From positions 1,054,001 through 1,118,000 of the forward strand of contig NZ_CP090376.1 of NCBI RefSeq assembly GCF_022836875.1: 64,000 nucleotides of DNA, in the 5' to 3' direction. Positions 41,962 through 51,981 of the stretch are shown here, in pieces. The stretch comes from Flavobacterium enshiense. Its GTDB lineage: Bacteria > Bacteroidota > Bacteroidia > Flavobacteriales > Flavobacteriaceae. The notes beneath the pieces were generated by a model. That model had not been told where the DNA came from. It saw only the letters and a program-made list of their open reading frames with translations, and searched no databases. Made by a program: the position numbers and the translations under genes. Position 1 is the stretch's first letter; each line of letters starts with the position of its first letter.

Positions 41962-44900
41962 ATGTATTTAATTTTCGATACCGAAACCACCGGATTACCA
42001 CGAAGTTGGTCGGCACCTATTACGGATACCGATAACTGGCCGCGATGTATTCAAATTGCGTGGCAGTTACATGATGAAATGGGGAATCTTGTCGAACATC
42101 AGGATTATCTGGTAAAACCTGAAGGTTTCAACATTCCTTATGATGCCGAAAGAATCCATGGGATTTCCACGGAGTTGGCTATGGAACAAGGTATTCCGTT
42201 AATGGAAGTGCTTGAAAAATTCAACTTAGCCTTGTCAAAAGCTAAATTTATCGTCGGGCAAAATGTTGGTTTCGACGTGAATATCATGGGGTGTGAATTT
42301 CACCGAATGAATATCGGTTCGGATATGGTAAAAATGTCTGTTTTGGACACTTGTACTGAAACCACGGCCGAATTGCTGAAACTACCCGGGGGTCGTGGCG
42401 GAAAATTCAAATTGCCTACATTAACCGAATTACATCAATATTTATTCGGAGAGCCTTTTGCAGAAGCACACAACGCGACTGCCGACGTGGAAGCGACCAC
42501 AAGATGTTTCCTCGAATTAATCAAACGTGAGGTTTTTACCAAAGAAGAACTTGATGTTAACGAAGATTATTACCGTGATTTCCGTGAAAACAATCCGCAG
42601 GAAATCAAGCTGATTGGGTTAAAGCATATCAACCTGAAAAAAGCTTCCGATGAAATTCGTGAGCGTTTAAAGAAGATCCAGCACGAAGATGTTGGTCAGT
42701 CTGTATCAGAAGAAGTTAAGAAGGATTTAGAACATGCTGCTTTTGCGCATCTGCACAATCATTCCCAATTCTCGGTACTGCAATCCACTATTTCGATCAA
42801 TGCTTTGGTAAGTGCGGCGGTTAAAAACAAAATGCCGGCAGTTGCCATGACCGATGTAGGGAACATGATGGGGGCTTTTCACTTCGTGAGTGCCGTTCTT
42901 AATCATAATAAAGGCGCCGAAGCCAAAAATAAAGCAGCCGAAGAAAACGGTGAAACTCCATCCGAAACGATAGTAAAACCGATTGTAGGTTGTGCGTTTA
43001 ACATCTGCGACGACCACAAAGACAAAACCAAAAAAGACAACGGATATCAGGTAGTGTTGTTGGCAAAGAACAAAAAGGGCTATCACAACCTGGCAAAAAT
43101 GGCATCCATTGCCTATACCGACGGATTTTATTATGTGCCGCGAATTGACCGAGCGGTAGTCGAAAAATATAAAGAAGACATTATTGTTTTGTCGGGGAAC
43201 CTGTATGGGGAGATCCCGAGCAAAATTTTAAATATTGGTGAAAACCAGGCGGAAGAAGCGTTGGTTTGGTGGAAAACCCAATTTGGCGAGGATTTCTATA
43301 TTGAAGTCATGCGTCATAATCAGGAGGATGAAAACCGCGTAAATAAAACGCTTATCGATTTCGCCCGAAAACACAATATAAAACTGATTGCAACTAATAA
43401 TACGTATTACGTTGCCAAGGAAGATGCTAATGCACACGATATTTTATTATGCGTAAAAGACGGTGAGAAGCAGGCGACTCCAATTGGCCGAGGACGAGGT
43501 TATCGTTATGGATTGCCTAATCAGGAATACTATTTCAAATCGGAGACAGAAATGAAAAAGCTGTTCTCTGATTTGCCGGAAGCCATCATCAACATTCAGG
43601 AAATCATTGATAAAGTGGAAGCGTATTCGTTGTACCGCGACGTATTGCTTCCTAAATTCGATATTCCGGAAGAATTTGTGGTAGAGGAAGATAAAGCGGA
43701 TGGAGGTGTACGAGGTGAGAATGCTTATTTGCGACATCTCACCATGGAAGGAGCCAAAAGAAGGTATGAAGATATTACACCCGATATTCAGGAACGACTG
43801 GATTTTGAGTTACTAACTATTTCCAATTCAGGTTATCCCGGTTACTTTTTGATTGTACAGGATTTCATTGCCGAGGCACGAAAAATGGGGGTTTCAGTAG
43901 GGCCTGGTCGTGGTTCCGCAGCGGGTTCTGCGGTAGCATACTGTTTAGGGATTACCAATATCGACCCGATTAAATACGATTTGCTTTTTGAGCGTTTCCT
44001 GAATCCGGACCGTGTGTCCATGCCCGATATCGATATCGATTTTGATGACGAAGGCCGCGGATTGGTTATGGATTACGTAATCAATAAATACGGAGCCAAT
44101 CAGGTGGCACAGATTATCACTTATGGTAAAATGGCAACAAAATCGGCGATTCGTGATACGGCACGTGTATTGGATTTGCCTTTATTTGAAGCCGACAGGA
44201 TTGCGAAACTTATTCCGGCCATGATGCCAGGTAAATGGAATCTGGCCCGTTTCCTTGCGGAAGATGAAAGCGAAGTCAAAAAAGCCCTGAAATCATCGGA
44301 AGAATTCGACAGGGTTAAAGAACTAATAGCGATCGCCAACGAAGAAGATCTTGCCGGGGAAACCATCCAGCAGGCAAAAGTTCTGGAAGGATCGCTTCGA
44401 AACACCGGAATCCATGCCTGCGGTGTAATCATTACGCCGAGTGATATTACCAACTACGTACCGGTAACCACAGCAAAAGATTCAGATTTGTATGTAACAC
44501 AGTTCGACAACTCTGTAGCGGAAAGTGCCGGTTTGCTGAAAATGGACTTCCTGGGGCTGAAGACGCTAACATTGATTAAAGACACGGTTAAATTGGTGAA
44601 ATACCGTTTGGGAATCGAACTCGATCCGGACAATTTCCCAATTGATGACCAAAAAACATATGAGTTGTTCCAAAGAGGAGAAACGGTTGGGGTTTTCCAA
44701 TACGAGTCGGCCGGGATGCAGAAGTACATGAAGGACCTTAAGCCTACGGTTTTTGGTGACCTTATCGCGATGAATGCGTTGTACCGTCCGGGGCCTTTGG
44801 AATACATTCCTTCTTTCGTCCGAAGAAAAAACGGATTGGAAGAGATTACCTATGATTTGGATGCCTGCGAAGAATATTTAGGAGAAACATACGGGATTAC

Positions 44901-46485
44901 GGTGTATCAGGAGCAGGTGATGCTTTTGTCACAGAAGCTTGCGAATTTCTCCAAAGGTGATGCCGACGTACTTCGTAAGGCGATGGGTAAAAAGCAGAAA
45001 GATGTTTTGGATAAGATGAAATCCAAATTCATCGATCAGGCAATGGCCAACGGGCACGATGCAAAAAAACTGGATAAGATATGGACCGACTGGGAGGCGT
45101 TTGCGAGTTATGCCTTCAATAAATCCCACTCCACCTGTTATGCATGGATTGCTTACCAAACGGCTTATCTGAAAGCACACTATCCGGCCGAGTATATGGC
45201 GGCGGTACTTTCCAATAACATGAACGATATCAAGCAGGTTTCGTTCTTTATGGAAGAGTGTAAGCGTATGGGACTGGCGGTTTTAGGTCCGGATGTGAAT
45301 GAATCGTTCTATAAGTTTACCGTAAACGAAGAGTATGCAGTTCGTTTTGGAATGGGCGCAATTAAAGGTGTAGGGGAAGGTGCCGTACGAACTATTGTAG
45401 AGTGCCGAAAAGACGGAAAATACAAATCCATATTCGATTTGGCGAAGCGTATCGATTTACGTGCTGCCAATAAAAAAGCATTCGAAAACTTAGCTCTGGC
45501 AGGTGGATTCGATTGTTTTTCCAATACCCATCGTGCGCAATATTTCCATACCGATGGCGATAACAGTACGTTCTTAGAGAAAGCCATGCGTTATGGTTCT
45601 AAGTTTCAGGAGAATGAGAATTCGTCGCAGGTGAGTTTGTTTGGAGATGCCTCTGAAGTGCAGATTCCTGAGCCTGTCGTGCCACCGTGTGAAGAGTGGA
45701 ATACGATGCAAAAACTGGCGCAGGAGAAAGAAGTGGTGGGGATTTATATTTCCGGTCATCCGCTTGACGATTACAAGTTTGAAATGAAATATTTCTGTAA
45801 TACGAAACTGGATGCGTTGAAAGATCTGACGCCATTTGTAGGGAAAAATATCTCAGTGGGAGGAATTGTAACCAATGTGCAACACCGGGTTGCCAAGAAC
45901 GGTAAAGGCTGGGCTACTTTCAATTTGGAAGGTTACGACGAGAGTTACGAATTCCGGATTTTTGATGAGGAATACTTAAAGTTCCGTCATTATCTGGGGC
46001 AAAATCACTTTGTGTACATCCGTTTGAATGTAAAAGAAGGCTGGACGAACAAGGAAACCGGTAAGAAATCCGATCCGCGTTTGCAGTTTATTGACGTTTT
46101 ACAACTTCAGGATGTATTGCAGAAATTTGCCAAAAAACTCATACTGCAATTTTCTGTGGTTGATTTACGTGAACAATTAATCATGGAACTCAACGAAATT
46201 TTCAAAGAAAATCCTGGTGAAGCTACTGTGACTTTTGAAGTGATGGAGCTGGAACGAGTGAAAAAAATTGTGGAAGTGCCTATAGTGAGTGATATGAATG
46301 ATGTTGATGAAATTTCAGATTCTGAAGATTCACTTGATGAAGTAGAAATGACCGTTTCTGAAGAAAAAGAAGAAATTAAAGTGGTGACCAAACTCACCAT
46401 GCCAAGCCGAAAACTCAAAATTGGTATTTCAAATGCTATGTTGAGTGAGTTGGAGCGTTTGCAGATCAACTTCAAATTGAATTAA
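41962..46485 (+). CDS. dnaE: DNA polymerase III alpha subunit with fused N-terminal exonuclease
   Basis: A 1507-residue replicative polymerase, ~340 longer than E. coli DnaE. Residues 1-~185 are a DEDDh 3'-5' exonuclease (FDTETTGLP, GQNVGFDVN, EAHNATADVEAT), i.e. a built-in proofreader. A PHP domain follows with His263-x-His265 intact, but the usual TDHGN reads TD-Val299-GN, and later metal ligands also look lost. The polymerase core has GPGRGSAAGSAVAYCLG and the catalytic PDIDIDFDDEGR (Asp689, Asp691), then helix-hairpin-helix and an OB domain (GGIVTNVQHRVAKNGKGWATF). Acidic linker and tail near the end. Confidence 0.97.
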   Translation: MYLIFDTETTGLPRSWSAPITDTDNWPRCIQIAWQLHDEMGNLVEHQDYLVKPEGFNIPYDAERIHGISTELAMEQGIPLMEVLEKFNLALSKAKFIVGQNVGFDVNIMGCEFHRMNIGSDMVKMSVLDTCTETTAELLKLPGGRGGKFKLPTLTELHQYLFGEPFAEAHNATADVEATTRCFLELIKREVFTKEELDVNEDYYRDFRENNPQEIKLIGLKHINLKKASDEIRERLKKIQHEDVGQSVSEEVKKDLEHAAFAHLHNHSQFSVLQSTISINALVSAAVKNKMPAVAMTDVGNMMGAFHFVSAVLNHNKGAEAKNKAAEENGETPSETIVKPIVGCAFNICDDHKDKTKKDNGYQVVLLAKNKKGYHNLAKMASIAYTDGFYYVPRIDRAVVEKYKEDIIVLSGNLYGEIPSKILNIGENQAEEALVWWKTQFGEDFYIEVMRHNQEDENRVNKTLIDFARKHNIKLIATNNTYYVAKEDANAHDILLCVKDGEKQATPIGRGRGYRYGLPNQEYYFKSETEMKKLFSDLPEAIINIQEIIDKVEAYSLYRDVLLPKFDIPEEFVVEEDKADGGVRGENAYLRHLTMEGAKRRYEDITPDIQERLDFELLTISNSGYPGYFLIVQDFIAEARKMGVSVGPGRGSAAGSAVAYCLGITNIDPIKYDLLFERFLNPDRVSMPDIDIDFDDEGRGLVMDYVINKYGANQVAQIITYGKMATKSAIRDTARVLDLPLFEADRIAKLIPAMMPGKWNLARFLAEDESEVKKALKSSEEFDRVKELIAIANEEDLAGETIQQAKVLEGSLRNTGIHACGVIITPSDITNYVPVTTAKDSDLYVTQFDNSVAESAGLLKMDFLGLKTLTLIKDTVKLVKYRLGIELDPDNFPIDDQKTYELFQRGETVGVFQYESAGMQKYMKDLKPTVFGDLIAMNALYRPGPLEYIPSFVRRKNGLEEITYDLDACEEYLGETYGITVYQEQVMLLSQKLANFSKGDADVLRKAMGKKQKDVLDKMKSKFIDQAMANGHDAKKLDKIWTDWEAFASYAFNKSHSTCYAWIAYQTAYLKAHYPAEYMAAVLSNNMNDIKQVSFFMEECKRMGLAVLGPDVNESFYKFTVNEEYAVRFGMGAIKGVGEGAVRTIVECRKDGKYKSIFDLAKRIDLRAANKKAFENLALAGGFDCFSNTHRAQYFHTDGDNSTFLEKAMRYGSKFQENENSSQVSLFGDASEVQIPEPVVPPCEEWNTMQKLAQEKEVVGIYISGHPLDDYKFEMKYFCNTKLDALKDLTPFVGKNISVGGIVTNVQHRVAKNGKGWATFNLEGYDESYEFRIFDEEYLKFRHYLGQNHFVYIRLNVKEGWTNKETGKKSDPRLQFIDVLQLQDVLQKFAKKLILQFSVVDLREQLIMELNEIFKENPGEATVTFEVMELERVKKIVEVPIVSDMNDVDEISDSEDSLDEVEMTVSEEKEEIKVVTKLTMPSRKLKIGISNAMLSELERLQINFKLN

Positions 46486-46655
46486 TTGTTTTAGAATCTG
46501 AATACGGATAATTTAAAACTACATTCAGAAGGAAAGGATGATTTTCTTGAAGAACTTTGAAAAACAATCTGATAAAACAGGATAGGAATAAAGAATATCA
46601 ATTTAATCATAATTAAAACTGATTTTCAATAAGTAAACAATTCAAAATAATATTC

Positions 46656-46663
46656 TACTTTTG
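46656..46663 (+). promoter_or_regulatory. -7 promoter element of trxA
   Basis: TACTTTTG, 24 bases before the trxA ATG; it overlaps the alternative TTG start at 46661 and so excludes it. Confidence 0.6.
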
Positions 46664-46687
46664 TCAGACAATTTAAAAAATGAAATT

Positions 46688-47005
46688 ATGGCTTTAGCAA
46701 TAACAGATGCAACTTTTGATGAAGTAGTATTGAAATCAGAGAAACCGGTATTGGTAGATTTTTGGGCAGCTTGGTGTGGACCATGTCGTATGGTAGCTCC
46801 AATCATTGATCAGATCAGTGAAGAGTATGCCGGAAAAGCAGTAATCGGTAAAGTAGATGTAGATGCGAATCAGGAGTTTGCAGCGAAATATGGTGTTCGT
46901 AACATTCCAACTGTATTGGTTTTCCAAAACGGAGAAGTGGTAGGACGTCAGGTAGGAGTTGCTCCTAAAAACACATACACTGAAGCAATCGACGCATTAT
47001 TATAA
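46688..47005 (+). CDS. trxA: Thioredoxin
   Basis: A 105-residue cytoplasmic thioredoxin with the active site WAAWCGPCRMVAP (Cys31 and Cys34 by count), cis-Pro in VRNIPTVLVF and GRQVGVAPKNTY at the end. Reduces protein disulfides using thioredoxin reductase. The ATG at 46688 (MALAITDATF) fits the family. Confidence 0.97.
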   Translation: MALAITDATFDEVVLKSEKPVLVDFWAAWCGPCRMVAPIIDQISEEYAGKAVIGKVDVDANQEFAAKYGVRNIPTVLVFQNGEVVGRQVGVAPKNTYTEAIDALL

Positions 47006-47023
47006 TCGATCGCATCAAAACAT

Positions 47024-47053
47024 AAAAAAGGCTAACATTTCGTTAGCCTTTTT
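47024..47053. terminator. Bidirectional terminator between trxA and the pseudouridine synthase
   Basis: AAAAAGGCTAAC/GTTAGCCTTTTT stem with a five-base loop between convergent genes. Confidence 0.9.
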
Positions 47054-47058
47054 GTTTT

Positions 47059-47943
47059 TTATATATTTCTCAGGTTGATGATTTCCTGTTCGGTCAGGAA
47101 TCTCCAGTTTCCTCTTGGTAAATTCTTTTTGGTTAAACCTGCAAAAACCACACGGTCTACCTTTAAAACATCATATTTTAAATGTTCAAAAATGGATCGC
47201 ACCACTTTTACGTTGGAGGTTTTCATTTTTAGACCGATTTCACTCTTCGGTTGGTCTTCAATGTAGGACACTTCTTCTACAAAAACACGGTGATTGTCAA
47301 TGGTCAATCCACTGGAAATCCGCTCTAAATCTTCGAATTTCAGATTTTTGTCCAAAGTAACCTGATACACTTTTGAAGAGCGTTGGTTTGGAATCGTGAA
47401 CTTGCGGACAATATCTGTGTCGTTGGTGAATAGCAACAAACCAGTAGTGGTTTTATCCATTCTTCCAACAGGCTGTAATTTGGCTTTTGTCGCACCGCGA
47501 ACCAAATCCAATACATTGTTGGCATTCATGTCTTCTTCTTTGGAAGTCGTGAATCCTTTTGGTTTGTTCAATAAAATGTATTCTTTTTTCTCAGGAGTGA
47601 TTAGGCTTCCGTCAAAGTTTACAACGTCGTTCGGTTGTACTTTGTAGCCCATCTCCGTAACCACTTCACCGTTTACTTTTACGTTTCCGGATTGGATGTA
47701 AATGTCGGCATCGCGGCGTGAGCAAACACCTGAATTAGAAATGTATTTGTTCAGACGGATTTCGTCCGGATTGGCAGGTTTTTTAGGTGCTTTGGGTTTT
47801 TTATCGAAAGCAGGTTTTGCTTTAGGGAACCCTGTTTTTTTATCGTCTTTTTTAAAAGTAGCCTTAGCCGGTCCGCTTTTTTTGGAACCCGAGCCTGGTT
47901 TTTTAGACGTAGAACCTTTTTTATTATTTCCTTTTCCGATCAT
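47059..47943 (-). CDS. rRNA pseudouridine synthase (RsuA/RluB family)
   Basis: A 294-residue protein. Residues 1-60 are a basic Lys/Gly/Ser-rich extension (GNNKKGSTSKKPGSGSKK), then an S4 domain (IRLNKYISNSGVCSRRDADIYI), then the catalytic domain with LQPVGRMDKTTTGLLLFTND, whose Asp is the nucleophile. The family makes pseudouridine in rRNA; which position (RluB 2605-like or others) is not clear. The basic tail is common in Bacteroidetes. Confidence 0.93.
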   Translation of the reverse strand: MIGKGNNKKGSTSKKPGSGSKKSGPAKATFKKDDKKTGFPKAKPAFDKKPKAPKKPANPDEIRLNKYISNSGVCSRRDADIYIQSGNVKVNGEVVTEMGYKVQPNDVVNFDGSLITPEKKEYILLNKPKGFTTSKEEDMNANNVLDLVRGATKAKLQPVGRMDKTTTGLLLFTNDTDIVRKFTIPNQRSSKVYQVTLDKNLKFEDLERISSGLTIDNHRVFVEEVSYIEDQPKSEIGLKMKTSNVKVVRSIFEHLKYDVLKVDRVVFAGLTKKNLPRGNWRFLTEQEIINLRNI

Positions 47944-47960
47944 TTTTCTGTGAATTTATG

Positions 47961-47968
47961 CAAAGATA
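47961..47968 (-). promoter_or_regulatory. -7 promoter element of the pseudouridine synthase gene
   Basis: CAAAGATA (complement TATCTTTG) 17 bases before the start codon at 47943. Confidence 0.5.
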
Positions 47969-48006
47969 GTGTTTCTTTAATTGATATTGGATGAGGGAGT
48001 TGTTAG

Positions 48007-48828
48007 TTATTTTTTTCGCCTTACCTGATAAGGGTACATTTCATAAACCACATTGTCTTCGTTGATTTTGTAACCCAGCTCATAATCGGCTTTGGATTCC
48101 TTCATAATTGCGTCGGATTCTTCCGTTTTTCCTAATCTGTAAAGACAAATTCCTTTATAATATTTAACGTCGGAGTAGTTTTTGTATCTTGCTAAGGATC
48201 GGTCAAATACGGTTATGGCATCGATCCATCGTTCTTGTTCGTACATTGAAATTCCTAAATAGAACAAGGCAGTGTGATGTACCCAGTCTTCTCCATTTTT
48301 CTTTAAGGTGGTATCCACATAGTTTTGCAGCAATATTTCAGCTTTCTTAAATTCGTTCAGTTGCAGATAACACAAAGCGATATAGAAATCGTAGGTATGG
48401 TCCATTACATAATTATTGCCGAATTTTTTCTTGCAGTCTTCAAAATCTGCAATGGCGTCTTTGTAGGTTTTGACGAAAATACACTTGATAAAAGCGCGGT
48501 ATGGCTGCCATCGTTCCGCGTCGTATTTGACAGCTTTATCAATAAAAACCATTCCTATTTCATACTTTCTGGCTTTAAAATAAGGCATTGCTTTTTGCTG
48601 CCATAAATAGGCAATCGTACTGTCTTTTTTCAATCCGGCATCCAGGCAGGCTTGCCATTCAGCCATTTGATAAGAGTAATTGTATTTTAGAGCACAATCT
48701 GATAAATATTCTTTGACGATTGCTTCCTGAGCTTTCTTTTTATCAGCGTTTAATCTGTTCTGCTGTTGGGCATAAGTGAAAAGAGTCAATGTCAGAAAAA
48801 CAAAACTGCAAAAATGTTTCATGATCAT
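48007..48828 (-). CDS. Exported TPR-repeat protein
   Basis: A 273-residue protein with a signal peptide (ending LFTYAQQQ) and several TPR-like pairs (for example IADFEDCKKKFGNNYVMDHTYDFYIALCYLQLNEFKKAEILLQ and WIDAITVFDRSLARYKNYSDVKYYKGICLYRLGKTEESDA). Function unknown. Its start overlaps the UbiA stop by four bases (ATGA), so it is coupled to the prenyltransferase gene and may assist envelope lipid work. Confidence 0.75.
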   Translation of the reverse strand: MIMKHFCSFVFLTLTLFTYAQQQNRLNADKKKAQEAIVKEYLSDCALKYNYSYQMAEWQACLDAGLKKDSTIAYLWQQKAMPYFKARKYEIGMVFIDKAVKYDAERWQPYRAFIKCIFVKTYKDAIADFEDCKKKFGNNYVMDHTYDFYIALCYLQLNEFKKAEILLQNYVDTTLKKNGEDWVHHTALFYLGISMYEQERWIDAITVFDRSLARYKNYSDVKYYKGICLYRLGKTEESDAIMKESKADYELGYKINEDNVVYEMYPYQVRRKK

Positions 48829-49742
48829 ATTTTTAAAAGAGTCCTTCCGTGAATCAATACAGACGGATCAATAAGGACAATGCTGAATACCCCGGCCACA
48901 ATAAGTGATTTGAGGATGTTGTGCAATTGCAGATATTCGTTGTGTGTTTGGGATTTCCAGAGTTTTTGCAGGAAGAACAGCATTACAATCAGGCTGATGT
49001 AAAAATAAATGTCCATATAACCCACATCGTATTTGTCAATGAGGATATAAACCGGGAGTGCCGTTGAAATTGTCAAGACCGTGATGAGTTTTTTGGATAT
49101 TTTTTCACCGAAGCGCACCGGAATGGTTTGGTAATCGTTGGCCACGTCTCCTTTTATGTTTTCAAGATCCTTAATCATTTCACGAATTAAGATCAGCAGG
49201 AATAAGAATGTTGCGTGGACAAAAATGACATGATAAAAATTCTTGAAATACAGTAAAATACCGAAGAAGGGCAAAACAGCTAACAAAGAAGCTGTCAGAT
49301 TGCCAATGATGGGATATTTTTTAAGTTTGTGTGAATAGAACCAAATCAGGAAAATATAAACCGAAAAAAACAAAGCGGCACGGAATGAAATGATGAACGC
49401 CAGGGCAGTTGCCAGGAAATTCAGTCCGAAATAAACCTGTAGTTTTGTTTTTTGGCTGACCAATCTGTCCAGCATTGATTTGTTCGGGCGATTAATCAGG
49501 TCTTTTTCTGAATCGTAAAAATTATTGATGATATAACCCGAGGCAATTGTTAGCGTTGAAACAAAAACGATAATGAAAAGACGCCAATCGAGTATCACAT
49601 CCAAGGCTCTTTTTTCGGGAGCCAGGATAAAAATTGACGATAAATACTGCGCTATGACAATTATAGGAATGTTATAACCCCGCACCACAGAAAACAAACT
49701 GAGGATTTTCATCAGTAGTATTTTTGTTTTACGTGTGAGCAT
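48825..49742 (-). CDS. UbiA family prenyltransferase
   Basis: A 305-residue membrane protein with about eight helices and the first UbiA motif NNFYDSEKDLINRPNK, plus a second acidic region REMIKDLENIKGDVANDYQT. It transfers a polyprenyl chain to an aromatic or glycerol-phosphate acceptor; flavobacterial homologues are often labelled geranylgeranylglycerol-phosphate geranylgeranyltransferase. It stands in the same direction as two mevalonate-pathway genes, which provide isoprenoid precursors. Start could be Met11 (49712). Confidence 0.88.
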   Translation of the reverse strand: MLTRKTKILLMKILSLFSVVRGYNIPIIVIAQYLSSIFILAPEKRALDVILDWRLFIIVFVSTLTIASGYIINNFYDSEKDLINRPNKSMLDRLVSQKTKLQVYFGLNFLATALAFIISFRAALFFSVYIFLIWFYSHKLKKYPIIGNLTASLLAVLPFFGILLYFKNFYHVIFVHATFLFLLILIREMIKDLENIKGDVANDYQTIPVRFGEKISKKLITVLTISTALPVYILIDKYDVGYMDIYFYISLIVMLFFLQKLWKSQTHNEYLQLHNILKSLIVAGVFSIVLIDPSVLIHGRTLLKI

Positions 49743-49790
49743 GATTTAATATTGAAAGTTAAGCGTTATGTGTTGAAAGTTTTTAAAAAC

Positions 49791-50729
49791 TTAGAACTGA
49801 TAGACCACTTCCAATTTATAGTCTTTTAATGCATTTTTCGCTTTTTCAAGGTCTTGGGTAAATCCTAAAATATACCCACCGCCACCGGAACCGCACAATT
49901 TCAGATAGTAATCATTGGTTTCGATTCCTTTTTGCCAAACCTTATGGAATTGCTCCGGGATCATAGGTTTGAAATTATTCAACACCACTTTGGAAAGTTG
50001 CTTGGTGTTTTCAAAAAGGGATTTCATGTCGCCGTGCAGGAAGTTTTCCACACAGGCGTCAGTGTATTTAATGAATTGGGATTTCAGCATTTTGCGGAAC
50101 CCTTCTTCTTTCAGGTTTTCCATGAAGATACTCACCATCGGTGCAGTTTCACCCACGATTCCCGAATCGATTAAGAAAACGGCGCCTTTTCCTTCGGTAC
50201 TTTGGGAAGGAATTCCGGTTGGTTCAATATTATCTTTGGAGTTGATTAAAATCGGTAAACTCAAGTAGCTGTTCAACGGATCTAGGCCCGAACTTTTTCC
50301 GTGGAAAAACGATTCCATCTCTGAAAAAATAGCTTTCAGCTGTAATAACTTTTCGCGTGTTAAGTTTTCCAGAACCGTGATTTTGTTATTGGCATATTTA
50401 TCGTAAATCGCCGCTACCAGCGCACCGCTGCTTCCTACACCATATCCCTGGGGAATGCTGGAATCGAAATACATGCCACGCTCAACATCGGCTTTTAAAG
50501 TTGCCAGATTGAAAGTCACTAACTCGGGCTGTTCACTTTGCAAGTCTTTCAGGTACGATACAAATCGTTTTAAACTTGCATTCGATTTTTGGGCCTCTTC
50601 TGAAGGATTTTCTTCTACCTTTAAAGCTCCGTTATAGAAATTATAAGGAATAGATAAACCTTTGGAATCTTTGATGATTCCGTATTCTCCGAAGAGTAAG
50701 ATTTTCGAGTAAAAAAGTGGTCCTTTCAT
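49791..50729 (-). CDS. Mevalonate kinase-like GHMP kinase
   Basis: A 312-residue GHMP kinase: N-terminal KILLFGEYGII, ATP loop PQGYGVGSSGALVAA, and C-terminal KLCGSGGGGYILGF. Also the FHGKSSGLDPLNSYL segment typical of mevalonate kinases. It phosphorylates mevalonate in isoprenoid synthesis; next gene upstream encodes diphosphomevalonate decarboxylase, so the substrate assignment is well supported. Confidence 0.9.
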   Translation of the reverse strand: MKGPLFYSKILLFGEYGIIKDSKGLSIPYNFYNGALKVEENPSEEAQKSNASLKRFVSYLKDLQSEQPELVTFNLATLKADVERGMYFDSSIPQGYGVGSSGALVAAIYDKYANNKITVLENLTREKLLQLKAIFSEMESFFHGKSSGLDPLNSYLSLPILINSKDNIEPTGIPSQSTEGKGAVFLIDSGIVGETAPMVSIFMENLKEEGFRKMLKSQFIKYTDACVENFLHGDMKSLFENTKQLSKVVLNNFKPMIPEQFHKVWQKGIETNDYYLKLCGSGGGGYILGFTQDLEKAKNALKDYKLEVVYQF

Positions 50730-50777
50730 TTGGGCTACAGTTTACGATATTCAGTTTATGGGCTAAATATACAAAAA

Positions 50778-51878
50778 TTATATCATTAAAGCTCCTAATC
50801 CTATTTCGTCACAAATGTACTGACCATTTTGACAATAGCCAACTAATTCGTCCTTAATAAATTGCAGAACTTTTTCTTTAACGTTTTCCGGATACAGTAC
50901 GTGTACATTCGCGCCAGCGTCAAGCGTAAAGCATACCGGTGTTTGTGTCTCGTTTCTGAATTTCCAGATTTTATTGATGATTTCAAGTGTATTTGGCTTC
51001 ATCAGAATGAAATACGGCATTGAAGTCATCATCATGGCATGAAGTGTTAAAGCTTCACTCTCCACTATTTTGATGAATTGTTCCACGTCACCGCTTTCCA
51101 AAACGTTTTTTATAGCCGATAAATTGTGATGTGCCTGAGAAAAACGCTGCTCGGCAAACGGATGCCCAAACATCAAATCGTGTCCGACGGTGCTGGAAAC
51201 CTGTTTTTCTCCTTTGTCCACCAATAAAATAGTATCCTGATAGTTTTTGAAATTGTGGTGAACTGTTGAAGGGAATTCAACTCCAAACAAATCGGAACTT
51301 CCTTCAATTTCAGTATGATTTCCCCAAACCACTACGCTTCCTTTTACGCTTCGGCACGCGCTTCCGGAACCCAATCGGGCAAGGAAAGAGGCTTTTTGGT
51401 AGAAATAGTCTTCTGAAATAGCTGGATTTAAAACTTTTTCCAGGCTCATGATATTCATCGCCAAAGCAGCCATTCCCGATGCAGAGGAAGCAATTCCTGA
51501 GCTGTGCGGAAAAGTATTTTGCGTGTCAATCGTAAAATGGAAGTCTTTCAGGTACGGACAATATTCAAAAATACGCTCGAAAAATTTTTGGATTTTCGGC
51601 TTGAAATCTTCTTTAGGTTGCCCTTCAAACAACAAGTCGAAAGAGAATTGAGCCTGTGCTGAGTTTGTCGAAGTATTTTCTTTTTTTGTAAAACCCAGTT
51701 TGGTAATCGTCTTACAGTTATTTAATGTAAAACTGATAGAAGGATTGGCTGGAATCTGTTTGTCTTTCTTTCCCCAATATTTCACTAAGGCAATATTGCT
51801 CGGGGCACTCCATTCAAAATTGCCACTTTCTACAGATGCAGTATAATTGTTTTGGATAAAATCCTTTTCGGAAATCAT
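50778..51878 (-). CDS. mvaD: Diphosphomevalonate decarboxylase
   Basis: A 366-residue GHMP-superfamily enzyme that makes isopentenyl diphosphate. Seen: SAPSNIALVKYWGKKD, ATP/substrate loop FPHSSGIASSASGMAALA, GSGSACRSVKGSVVVWG and the late CFTLDAGANVHVLYPE. The start at 51878 (MISEKDFIQNNY) is preferred to 51899. The gene has a full promoter upstream and leads the mevalonate kinase-UbiA-TPR unit. Confidence 0.94.
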   Translation of the reverse strand: MISEKDFIQNNYTASVESGNFEWSAPSNIALVKYWGKKDKQIPANPSISFTLNNCKTITKLGFTKKENTSTNSAQAQFSFDLLFEGQPKEDFKPKIQKFFERIFEYCPYLKDFHFTIDTQNTFPHSSGIASSASGMAALAMNIMSLEKVLNPAISEDYFYQKASFLARLGSGSACRSVKGSVVVWGNHTEIEGSSDLFGVEFPSTVHHNFKNYQDTILLVDKGEKQVSSTVGHDLMFGHPFAEQRFSQAHHNLSAIKNVLESGDVEQFIKIVESEALTLHAMMMTSMPYFILMKPNTLEIINKIWKFRNETQTPVCFTLDAGANVHVLYPENVKEKVLQFIKDELVGYCQNGQYICDEIGLGALMI

Positions 51879-51896
51879 AAACTTTAAAAATTTAAG

Positions 51897-51929
51897 CAAA
51901 GATACATTTTTAGTTAGTTCGTAGCCAAA
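51897..51929 (-). promoter_or_regulatory. Promoter of mvaD and downstream genes
   Basis: Minus-strand TTTG (plus CAAA, 51926-51929), 21-base spacer, TATCTTTG (plus CAAAGATA, 51897-51904). Confidence 0.6.
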
Positions 51930-51981
51930 GTGCTTTGGGATCTGTGGTTTTTTTCTATTTTTGAAATCCTAATTTATCCAA

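Noticed and set aside
46661..46687. Upstream TTG start for trxA
   Set aside because: Overlaps the promoter; thioredoxins begin at the later ATG.
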